Positions 8,554 to 15,383 of a DNA stretch of 21,175 nucleotides are shown in pieces; position 1 is the stretch's first letter; every line of letters begins with the position of its first letter. The DNA is taken from the IMG/VR virus record IMGVR_UViG_3300032053_000635, positions 1 through 21,175 of that record. One strand, written 5' to 3'. Both the position numbers and the translations under genes were made by a program. The DNA comes from a virus. The notes under the pieces are model-generated. The model had not been told where the DNA came from. It did no database searches and saw only the letters and a list, made by a program, of their open reading frames with translations.

Positions 8554-8790
8554 TCACTCCTCTCCGAGCGCGTTGACCTGGGCGGTCGCGGCAGCGATCA
8601 GATCGTGAAGGAATTCTCCCTCGGCGTTTTCAACGTAAACCGCCTTGGCCAGTGCGGTAAAATCGAGCGGGACGGCGAGTTGCGCGGAACCCCGCGAGGT
8701 CTCCACGAAGACATTGGCGTGGGTAGGCGCTGGAGCGCCTGCCACTACCCGCGGAAAGCTGATGCTGAAAGAGTGAATGTCGATTGCCAT
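8554..8790 (-). CDS. Small protein of unknown function in baseplate cluster
   Basis: A 78-aa protein (MAIDIHSFSISFPRV...). I do not recognise it. It is predicted from composition to be beta-rich at the N-terminus with a short helix (EGEFLHDLIAAATAQVNAL) at the C-terminus. The ATG at 8790 is preceded by GGAAAGGG. Unusually, this SD overlaps the dispersed octamer site at 8802-8809. Its stop TGA overlaps the SD of the 620-aa gene downstream, so the two are probably translationally coupled. The coding call rests on codon pattern, spacing and tight packing; a chaperone or adaptor for the neighbouring virion protein is possible but not shown. Confidence 0.72.
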   Translation of the reverse strand: MAIDIHSFSISFPRVVAGAPAPTHANVFVETSRGSAQLAVPLDFTALAKAVYVENAEGEFLHDLIAAATAQVNALGEE

Positions 8791-8801
8791 GGTCGAGCCC
8801 T

Positions 8802-8809
8802 TTCCAGAA
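8802..8809. promoter_or_regulatory. Dispersed TTCCAGAA site overlapping an SD
   Basis: TTTCCAGAAAA lies in the short gap between two genes. On the transcribed strand it reads TTTTCTGGAAAGGG, so its right half supplies part of the purine-rich SD for the gene starting at 8790. It is one of two family members outside coding sequence. A protein bound here could affect transcription or, at RNA level, initiation. This is inferred from position only. Confidence 0.4.
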
Positions 8810-8812
8810 AAT

Positions 8813-9229
8813 CTAGTTCGATTTTTCTAACCAAGTATCCCGTGCTCCGGTCAAATAATGCAACGGCAAAACGCGCCGGATGGCGTAGGTCTGATCGTGG
8901 AACAGCCGCGGGTAGACATTGACTATCTCGACCAGCGCGTCTTGTTCCATTGTCTCCAGATCGGTGACCACCACTGAGTAGGGCAAGCCCACTTCATCGC
9001 TCGGGTAAAGATAGGGAGAATACGCGCGCAAGATCCCTGCCGTGAACGGGTACAGCACAGTTCCCTGTCCCGGCACCCCGCTGTAGAACTTCGGATCAAT
9101 CGACATCATCGTATTGCCGATTTGTGCGCGGTAGCGATGCCCGTGTACGAAGGTTCCAGAAATCTTGACCAGTACCCCACCGCCGCCGGAGAGACTCAGG
9201 GGAGAGAATGAACTGAGTGAAAGCGCCAT
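8813..9229 (-). CDS. Small beta-rich virion protein, possibly IPT/TIG-like
   Basis: A 138-aa protein that directly follows the J-like gene in the operon, with AGGAGG upstream of the ATG at 9229; the SD overlaps the upstream stop. The first 30 residues (SFSPLSLSGGGGVLVKISG) resemble the opening strands of an IPT/TIG-type Ig fold, where a Gly-rich turn precedes a VxIxG strand. The rest is mixed, with aromatic and Pro-rich stretches and a basic-aromatic C-terminus. I see no enzymatic motif. Position suggests a baseplate or fibre-adaptor part. The family assignment is weak; the gene itself is well supported. Confidence 0.75.
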   Translation of the reverse strand: MALSLSSFSPLSLSGGGGVLVKISGTFVHGHRYRAQIGNTMMSIDPKFYSGVPGQGTVLYPFTAGILRAYSPYLYPSDEVGLPYSVVVTDLETMEQDALVEIVNVYPRLFHDQTYAIRRVLPLHYLTGARDTWLEKSN

Positions 9230-9238
9230 CGCCGCCTC

Positions 9239-10651
9239 CTAGCTGATGACGATGTTTTCGTCAGTGGTCCGTGCGATTTGATCGTCGAGCAAAATTACAT
9301 CCGCTGCCGGAGCCACCAGGTTCACGTTGTACACCCCAGCCGTGTTCATGATCCGCTGGATGAGCTGAGCACGTAACATGTCTCCGGATATGCCCAGCGT
9401 GTTGACGTAATCGCGGATCGAAGTTTTTATGCTGGCCCGCACCTCATCGTGATTGTACCCCTCAAGAACGGTGATGGACGCGTTGATTGACTGGATGAGC
9501 ACTTGCGGGGTGTCGACGATGACCAGCACACCCGCGGCGCGGTACCCGGGGTAGTGCGCGCGATCGTTTACATCCCCATCGACGATCTTCTGGGCGAGCG
9601 CGATCAGCCCGGTGTACCGCGTGTAGTTGGCAGTCAGGATCTCCCCCGCGACCAGCGCCGGGGCGAAGACGATCTGTCCAGACGCGGGGTTCAGCCAGAA
9701 ATCTACCCCACGATCCAGCATCCCTCGATCAGAGCTTTCCAGCGTGAACGCTTCCGAATCTTTGACCGCTGGGTAGTCCAGATAGAGTCGCGTCTCCCCG
9801 CCCACCGCCGATCCGGCTGGAGGACCGGCGAGCCCTTCGGTCACGATTTCGTCGACCACCTCTGCAGTCGATTCCGCCGCCCCAGTACCGTCGTCGATGA
9901 AGAGGGTGACGAAGCCCGGGTTGACGATGTCTTCGACCGCCTTTGTGAACAGGATAGTGGCCCCCGTGTCCTCGTTTATGGCGCCACGGACCGCGTCTTC
10001 AATTGATTCGATGGTCGAGCGCCCCAATGAGGCGAGGAAGCGCTTGATCCGGTTACGGAAACTATCGTCGCTCTCCTTATCCGTGCCCCAGGCAAAGGCG
10101 GTCGGGTTGGTGACGCTATCGGTTCCCGCCGGCCGCGAAGCAAAACGGATGACCGTGTTGGCCGCGGCGTTTCCAGAAACCCCCGGGAGCACCGCCTGGG
10201 CGGCAATCTGTCCCGAATCCTTTCCCACCCCGTGGCCAGAGATCTGCTCGGGGCTGGTGGGTGTGATAGAGCCGGCGACCGTGGTGATGAACTCGGTGCC
10301 GGCCGAGGTGCGCACTTTGGTACCCGAGGGGATGACCACTGTGCCCGTGGTTGTATTTCTGGAAAAGACCAGCAGCCCAGTCGCCTTGGCTGCCGGGTTT
10401 CTGGAAATAAGCGCTGGCTGGATCTCGGCCGCTCGCTCGTCCAGGTCGTCCCCGGTCGCGGTATCGATGGAGAAGATCTGGCGCAGCAGGTACATCTGGT
10501 AGCTGATTTCGTCGAGCTGGCGAGCCGTGGCTGCCAGCACGTGCTTGATCACAGACGTGTCCGAGATGTCCGAGAGCTTGGTCCGAGTGACTACTTTCGA
10601 AATCATCTGAGCCAAGAACTGCTCATACCGCTTGGTCGTGAAAACCGGCAT
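9239..10651 (-). CDS. Baseplate J/gp6-like wedge protein
   Basis: A 470-aa protein of the baseplate J-like (P2 gpJ / T4 gp6) family, which forms the inner ring of baseplate wedges and triggers sheath contraction. The N-terminal helical region (residues about 1-85, with TGDDLDERAAE) is followed by a beta-barrel part containing the family-typical VVIPSGTKVRTSAGTEF near residue 115. The diagnostic WGTDKESDDSFRNRI motif is near residues 186-200, followed by helices (SLGRSTIESIEDAVRGA). The C-terminus has HDEVRASIKTSIRDYVN and GVYNVNLV, as expected for J. A segment around residues 275-350 looks like an extra beta domain compared with minimal J proteins. The ATG at 10651 has TAGGAGGA upstream, overlapping the stop of the preceding gene. 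Confidence 0.92.
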   Translation of the reverse strand: MPVFTTKRYEQFLAQMISKVVTRTKLSDISDTSVIKHVLAATARQLDEISYQMYLLRQIFSIDTATGDDLDERAAEIQPALISRNPAAKATGLLVFSRNTTTGTVVIPSGTKVRTSAGTEFITTVAGSITPTSPEQISGHGVGKDSGQIAAQAVLPGVSGNAAANTVIRFASRPAGTDSVTNPTAFAWGTDKESDDSFRNRIKRFLASLGRSTIESIEDAVRGAINEDTGATILFTKAVEDIVNPGFVTLFIDDGTGAAESTAEVVDEIVTEGLAGPPAGSAVGGETRLYLDYPAVKDSEAFTLESSDRGMLDRGVDFWLNPASGQIVFAPALVAGEILTANYTRYTGLIALAQKIVDGDVNDRAHYPGYRAAGVLVIVDTPQVLIQSINASITVLEGYNHDEVRASIKTSIRDYVNTLGISGDMLRAQLIQRIMNTAGVYNVNLVAPAADVILLDDQIARTTDENIVIS

Positions 10652-10661
10652 CGCGCTCCTC

Positions 10662-12647
10662 CTACATCGCAGCCTTGACCGTGAAAGACTCGGCCGAGCC
10701 CCGCACCGAGACGGTCAAGTCGGTCTCGAAAATATCGCCTTCGATGATGAACTCCACATTTTCTACCCCAATAATTCGCGGGTCGGCGCACACCGCTTCC
10801 ACCACTCGAAACCGCGCCATCTCGATATCGACGGTGGAAAGGCCCAGACCCACCACCCGCTGCAAGCCGACGTTCTTGTACAGCGTATCAGTCCCTCGGT
10901 CGGTTACCAAGCGCTGTAGAACGGCCTGGGCGATGTTGGCTTTCCCCTCGACGAGCTTGGCGTCTACGGAACCCCCGTTGATGTCGATGGCGATGTCGTA
11001 GCGCGCGTTGCGCTCCCCGGTGTACCCCGTGGATACCTCCAGGGCGAAATCTACCCCCAGCAAGTGGTTTTCGGCTGGCTCTTCGAGCTTGACCCCGGCG
11101 ATTGGAAGTACCGGCAGATCGAGTACCGAGACCTGGTTGCTAGGGATGAGAATCTTCGACCCAATACCAACTGACTGGGGGAAGGGTTTGGCGTCGACTC
11201 CGCTGGTCGTTCCAGAAATACGACTGCCGACCAACGGCATCGAGGCATGGGCGTTGACGAACGGGGGCTGAAGGCCGTTCATGACGGCGATGTACTGCCA
11301 CTTGCGCGCGTCGCCCAGGTATTGAGCCGCAAGTGACATGAGCGTGTCGCCCTGGCCGATAACGACCTGGATAGCGGAGCGGAACTTGAAGACCTCCCCG
11401 CCGATGACCAACTCCCCGTCTATCGCCAACTCCTCGCCCGGGGTGAGCTTGCTTCCCCAGTTGCGCAGGGCGGAGAAGGTCGAAGGTGCCGTGCTCGCGC
11501 GAGCCTCCTTGCGCCGGTCTGCGCTCACCCGCCGGCGAGTCTCTTGGAAATCACGGATGTCAGCCATGACCGTGTTGTTTCCCCGCTCCCATCTTTCTGG
11601 AGCAGTGCCCAAACGCTCCAGGCCGTCTTTCACCTGGCGGATCTTCTGCCGGGCAATTTCTGGAAAGTCCAAGGTCGCTTCTGTCGCGTCGCTGAGTTCC
11701 TGGGCCGAGTTTTCGATCTCCAGGGCGTTTTCTAGCATATCGATGGTAGTTTCCAGAAAAGCGTAAGGGGCCTGGACGAGCGCAGTGATACCGTCCAGAA
11801 AATCATCGACCGCCCCCAAGATGGCGTTGACCGAGTCCAAGATGGCGTTGATGTTCTGCACGAACAGCCGCACTTCGTTGACCATCGCGGTCAGATCGGC
11901 GACCGCACCTCTGACCCAATCAGCAGCCGTCTTGGCCCAGGCTAGCCAGTCTTTCATCTTGTCGAAGATCGATTGATCTTCGCTGAAGTCGGCGTTAGCG
12001 TTTTTAGCCGGGCCCACCGCAAGCAGCTCGATGTCGTAGCGGTAGAGCAACGGTTCTCCGGAAGAGCGCGTCAGATCGAATCGCTGCGGGATGACCTCCC
12101 AGTCCTCCTGGTCTTTGGGGTTGTGAAAGAAGAGCTTGGTCTCGGCCGCAGTCTCGGGGTTTCGCTTCAAGTCTCCGTAGGTCCTGAAAACAGAATCCTG
12201 AAGGTACTGGAAGTGCCGTTGCCCAGACAGTGCCCCGACCCAGAAGGGCTGCAGAGCGCGCGAATAGTTTCGCTCTGTCTCCGTTAGCGAAGGGACTACC
12301 GCCTTCTTCAACGGCAGCGTCCGGGGTTTCCAGCCAGTGTGCCCCGCGAGCCGGATGGTGCGGACGATGATTCCGTTCTCCTCGACGTAGACCCCGCCTC
12401 CTTGGGTCTGGGTGATCTCCACCGCGAAGGGTTCGGACATCGAGTAGTTCTGGGGCGGGATGACCAGTGGGAAGAGAAAGCGCGAGTTGCCCAGAGTCGC
12501 AGCGATTTTCCCCGGCACCTGCAACTCGAAGTAGTAGATGAGCCGCTTGTAGAAGAAGTCATCTTTGTTCTGCTTCTGCCGGAGTACTTCTTTGAAGTGG
12601 GCGATGGCCCCGCCCGGAGCGTTGGGGATGTTGTCAGCCAGGGCCAT
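10662..12647 (-). CDS. Baseplate protein with LysM and C-terminal gp25-like domain
   Basis: A 661-aa multidomain protein. Residues 1-230 form a beta-rich domain (FELQVPGKI, RTIRLAGHTGWK) of the type seen in tail or baseplate initiator proteins. Residues about 240-350 are long helices with coiled-coil character. Residues about 430-506 form a LysM domain (QVVIGQGDTLMSLAAQYLGD, then KILIPSN), comparable to LysM-bearing gp53-type baseplate proteins. Residues about 530-661 resemble gp25/gpW-type wedge proteins (AVLQRLVTDRGTD, AVCADPRIIGVENVEF). In T4, gp25 and gp53 work with gp6 in the wedge, so this single chain next to the J/gp6-like gene probably supplies both parts. Start ATG at 12647 has AGGAGG 8-9 bases upstream and follows a hairpin. 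Confidence 0.85.
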   Translation of the reverse strand: MALADNIPNAPGGAIAHFKEVLRQKQNKDDFFYKRLIYYFELQVPGKIAATLGNSRFLFPLVIPPQNYSMSEPFAVEITQTQGGGVYVEENGIIVRTIRLAGHTGWKPRTLPLKKAVVPSLTETERNYSRALQPFWVGALSGQRHFQYLQDSVFRTYGDLKRNPETAAETKLFFHNPKDQEDWEVIPQRFDLTRSSGEPLLYRYDIELLAVGPAKNANADFSEDQSIFDKMKDWLAWAKTAADWVRGAVADLTAMVNEVRLFVQNINAILDSVNAILGAVDDFLDGITALVQAPYAFLETTIDMLENALEIENSAQELSDATEATLDFPEIARQKIRQVKDGLERLGTAPERWERGNNTVMADIRDFQETRRRVSADRRKEARASTAPSTFSALRNWGSKLTPGEELAIDGELVIGGEVFKFRSAIQVVIGQGDTLMSLAAQYLGDARKWQYIAVMNGLQPPFVNAHASMPLVGSRISGTTSGVDAKPFPQSVGIGSKILIPSNQVSVLDLPVLPIAGVKLEEPAENHLLGVDFALEVSTGYTGERNARYDIAIDINGGSVDAKLVEGKANIAQAVLQRLVTDRGTDTLYKNVGLQRVVGLGLSTVDIEMARFRVVEAVCADPRIIGVENVEFIIEGDIFETDLTVSVRGSAESFTVKAAM

Positions 12648-12666
12648 CCGCGCACCTCCTCAGTGC

Positions 12667-12715
12667 CTACCGACTCCCGGCACCGCCGTGGATTAATAGC
12701 GCCGGAAGTCGGTAG
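12667..12715 (-). other. Strong hairpin upstream of the LysM/gp25-like gene
   Basis: Arms CTACCGACTCCCGGC (12667-12681) and GCCGGAAGTCGGTAG (12701-12715) form a 15-bp stem. On the minus-strand transcript the single mismatch becomes a U-G wobble, so the RNA stem is continuous. The loop holds the stop codon of the small reading frame 12693-12818. There is no T-run after it on either strand, so it is not a typical intrinsic terminator. It ends about 10 bases before the AGGAGG of the gene starting at 12647, so an RNA processing, stabilising or translation-control role is plausible (inference). Confidence 0.6.
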
Positions 12716-12818
12716 CATTGTCGGGATCGCGGATGGCTATCAAAAGACCAAGGCCACCCCAGTATACTGCGTGATCCCGTGTTGTAAAGAGCATAGTTGC
12801 CATTTCAATCCTAACCAT
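12693..12818 (-). CDS. Possible 41-aa small gene in the baseplate operon
   Basis: In the only notable gap of the operon (about 160 bases) there is a reading frame of 41 codons plus TAA. It starts at the ATG ending at 12818, which overlaps the stop of the spike gene, and stops inside the hairpin loop. The product begins MVRIEMATMLFTTRDH, has a hydrophobic centre (YWGGLGLLIAI) and a polar C-terminus ending DFRRY. Internal starts are at 12803 (an AGG six bases upstream) and 12794. It has no match I know. Packing with the neighbours favours a real gene; the weak SD and short length are against it. Confidence 0.42.
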   Translation of the reverse strand: MVRIEMATMLFTTRDHAVYWGGLGLLIAIRDPDNATDFRRY

Positions 12819-13875
12819 CAGGAAATAATAACTTATTTGACTCTATCCCGCTATCCCAGGACGGAGCCCCCACTGGAATCGTCGGCGTGGTAGTCGGCCC
12901 GCTCATAGAGTCGGTGTGAATGTGCAAGTCAGCCGCATCGAGCTTAGCTTTCAATGAATTGTAAAGAGTCTTCAAGTGGTTAGCTATAGCCGCCTTCACC
13001 GCTCCGTCACCCAGGGTGAGCTTGGCGGTCGCCGCCTTGCCTTCCACCTTCAACTCAGGATCTTCTTCCAGAGTCACTTCTAACCCCGTTTTCTGGAAAG
13101 CTAACCTAGCTAATTCAGAAGGATTTTCCGGGTCAGCCATGTCGTAGATGACCACCTGGAGCTTGGCCTCCTTGGGCAGGTTGAGCGTCTGGTTTCCCTT
13201 ATCCGCATCGGTCGGGTAGAGTGTCTCTTTCCCGTCTTCCTCCAGCTTCCCGTCCCCAGCCCGGCGGGTATCAACCAGAAAGTTCCCCAAGCCGTCAACT
13301 CCCCAGTGCACTCCGTTGTGCCTCCGCAAGTCCGGGTTCCCGTCAACGAGCTTGAGCCCCATCCGCACCCCTAGCTCACCCTCGGCCCGCCCTAAGTCCA
13401 GAACTGGGTGAGGAAGTCCCCCCAAAATGACCGGCATTTCTAAAGAGTCGTTCAAAAACCCGACGATAACGTGATCCCCATCCATGTAGGCTGGATCGGA
13501 AGTCGGGCAGATCCCTTGATGCAGATCAACTCGGGCAGCTCGGGGCATCCAGATCCTGCCCCCGTGGATCCCCGCTCCCCCCTCCTGCATGACCAGTACG
13601 TTGGTCATCCCTACCCAGCGTTGCCCAGGGATAGATGGGAAGAGGAGGACATCACAATAGATTCCGACTGGAGTGACTGCCTTATTTCCGGGCTGTAAAT
13701 GCCCTTCAGGGCCATAGGGATGGTGGGCATCGTCTAAGGCATAGGTGGCGGTCACCACCCCCCGCAGAAGCAGCCCGTTTGTGCGGAGCGACCCGATCTG
13801 TCGCTTCGGGACGCTGCTTTGTAACAACGTCCCGGCGCGGGTGCGGGCAGGCTTGTAGGTGTCTTCGGTACCCAT
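12811..13875 (-). CDS. Baseplate spike protein with OB fold (gpV/gp5-like)
   Basis: A 354-aa protein. Residues about 36-155 fit the OB-fold domain of gpV/gp5/VgrG-like spikes, with GRIWMPRA, DGDHVIVGFLNDSLEMPVILGGL and similar strand patterns; the short PVILGGL is characteristic. Residues about 155-300 are beta-rich and charged (LEVTLEEDPELKVEG), fitting a trimeric beta-prism or helix. Near residue 317 is HIHTDSMSGPTTTP; a His-x-His pair at the tip of such spikes can bind a metal ion in this family. The gene lies directly after the hub gene, as is usual. The ATG at 13875 is preceded by TGAGGTAA, which includes the upstream stop. No lysozyme domain is present. Confidence 0.85.
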   Translation of the reverse strand: MGTEDTYKPARTRAGTLLQSSVPKRQIGSLRTNGLLLRGVVTATYALDDAHHPYGPEGHLQPGNKAVTPVGIYCDVLLFPSIPGQRWVGMTNVLVMQEGGAGIHGGRIWMPRAARVDLHQGICPTSDPAYMDGDHVIVGFLNDSLEMPVILGGLPHPVLDLGRAEGELGVRMGLKLVDGNPDLRRHNGVHWGVDGLGNFLVDTRRAGDGKLEEDGKETLYPTDADKGNQTLNLPKEAKLQVVIYDMADPENPSELARLAFQKTGLEVTLEEDPELKVEGKAATAKLTLGDGAVKAAIANHLKTLYNSLKAKLDAADLHIHTDSMSGPTTTPTIPVGAPSWDSGIESNKLLFPDG

Positions 13876-13882
13876 CGTTACC

Positions 13883-15382
13883 TCATTGCCACTTGAGCCA
13901 GGAAACGTCAGTCAATAGCTTCGGCTCCGCGTAGCGATCTGACATTTGCTTGAGCGCCTCTTTCATCGAGCGATCCGACCCTACCCACCCGCGAGTTACC
14001 CCCAATGCGGTCCGGGTTCCCTGGCCGAAAGACCAATTGTGCCCGACCGACTCCACGTAGTAGGTCTCCTGGTCGACTTCGCCGTGCTCCCCGGGAATGC
14101 GCAACTTGCAGCCGATCTTTATGTCCGGGCGTCCTATCCCCAGATTGAGGGACCCAGATAGAAAATATGGATTCAGGCAATGCCAATCTCTTGCAATTCT
14201 CCGCTGCTGTTCGCAGAGTTTCGAGAAATCGAGCTGGTCAGGGCTCATCGCGGATTGCACGTCAAAGCGCCGTAGCCCGTGCCGGTGCAGCGACTGGAAG
14301 TCCACCAACGGCGTGAGGATGTTGAGCGAATTCTGGCCGAAGGCCTCTTGGTGGAGCTGGCTCGCGACGAAAAAGGCGTTGAAGCGTTCCAGGCCCGAAC
14401 GGCCCACGTTGTCGTTGACGATCTGCTGACGGGGCACCACGAATTGCGGCACCGAATCCCAGCTGATCGGCCAAGCGTCGATTTTCGGATCGACCACTGG
14501 AAAGGGTCGATCGCGCACGACCACGGTCATGTACACGTCTTCCGGGGCGAACGAAGTACCCGACTGCAGCCGCCCATCGAATGGCCCACCACCAGGCAAC
14601 ATGTCCGCGTAGAATTCAACAAACGGGGGATCTGCGTGCTGCTGCGCTGTGGCCCAGAGAGTGTTATTCGGGTCCATGAAACTCGGGTTGAAGCTCTTCC
14701 GGGCAGGCGCGTTGTAGTAGTGGTTATCGTTGAACGTGACCCACTTTAGAAAAGAACCGCCCCCGTTGGGCATACCGGATGGCATCTCCCAATTGACCCC
14801 CGCAGTCACGCTCACTTTCTCCAGGAAGTTCCAGAGAAAAGCCCGCACCGCATCAGGTGGCGTCCCACGCAGGTTGGGGATGGCCTCAAAGATCATTGTC
14901 GCCCAGGCGTCGGATATCATATCCCGATCGCCACAAGGGGAGAACCATACCGGAGTGGTCTCCCAGATCTTCGCGAAGTCCCGACCGGTAAGGGTGTAGC
15001 TCTTGACCGTCGCCCCAGAGCCCCCGACCGAGCGGTTGCGCCGGATCTCATCAACCAGTCCGCGCATCACATGCCAGGGCTGGGCGTGACGGTAGAAGAC
15101 GATGTCGATCCAGTCGTCGTCGCAGATGTGCTGGAAGAGATTCGCCGCAGCGAGCGAAGGCTTGATGTCGACGGTGAAAGACCCGCTCGCTGCCCCGAGC
15201 ATTTTTTGGGTCGAGACCGAGACCAGGGAAGGGTGCTTGGCGTCGGCGCGTTTTCCAGAAAATGGGTACTTCCCCATTCCTTCTGGAAGCATGATCAGCG
15301 GGTCGTCGCCGTGCGAGTAGAGGATGACCTCGGCCCAGCTCGTCTCGCTCCCCTGGAACCCGGTCTTGTAGACGTTGGCCAT
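13883..15382 (-). CDS. Baseplate hub protein (gpD/gp27/XkdQ-like)
   Basis: A 499-aa protein between the tape measure and spike genes, the standard place for the hub that joins tube and spike. The N-terminus has beta strands typical of hub domain I, including the SGSFTVDIKPSL and DDDWIDIVFYRHAQP stretch, then DEIRRNRS and SYTLTGRDFAKI near residues 110-140, a pattern shared by gpD/XkdQ-like hubs. The C-terminus has KIGCKLRIPG and ETYYVESVGHNWSFGQG followed by TALGVTRGW, again typical of hub endings. It starts at ATG 15382, overlapping the tape measure stop (TGACATG) with only a weak CAGGG SD, so translation is probably coupled. It is longer than simple hubs, with a loop-rich insertion in the middle. 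Confidence 0.78.
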   Translation of the reverse strand: MANVYKTGFQGSETSWAEVILYSHGDDPLIMLPEGMGKYPFSGKRADAKHPSLVSVSTQKMLGAASGSFTVDIKPSLAAANLFQHICDDDWIDIVFYRHAQPWHVMRGLVDEIRRNRSVGGSGATVKSYTLTGRDFAKIWETTPVWFSPCGDRDMISDAWATMIFEAIPNLRGTPPDAVRAFLWNFLEKVSVTAGVNWEMPSGMPNGGGSFLKWVTFNDNHYYNAPARKSFNPSFMDPNNTLWATAQQHADPPFVEFYADMLPGGGPFDGRLQSGTSFAPEDVYMTVVVRDRPFPVVDPKIDAWPISWDSVPQFVVPRQQIVNDNVGRSGLERFNAFFVASQLHQEAFGQNSLNILTPLVDFQSLHRHGLRRFDVQSAMSPDQLDFSKLCEQQRRIARDWHCLNPYFLSGSLNLGIGRPDIKIGCKLRIPGEHGEVDQETYYVESVGHNWSFGQGTRTALGVTRGWVGSDRSMKEALKQMSDRYAEPKLLTDVSWLKWQ

Positions 15383-15383
15383 G

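Noticed and set aside
7931-8922. Plus-strand frames of 225 and 209 codons
   Set aside because: Antisense to the 620-aa gene and its neighbours, overlapping one another, with no recognisable protein features.
12785-12818. CRISPR-repeat-like stretch (ATTTCAATCCTAACC)
   Set aside because: It occurs once, with no repeat-spacer pattern around it, and falls in the small reading frame.
4034-12968. Octamer GTAAAGAG seen four times (about 4034, 7475, 12783, 12961)
   Set aside because: Few copies, no shared flanks or symmetry, and much weaker than the TTCCAGAA family.
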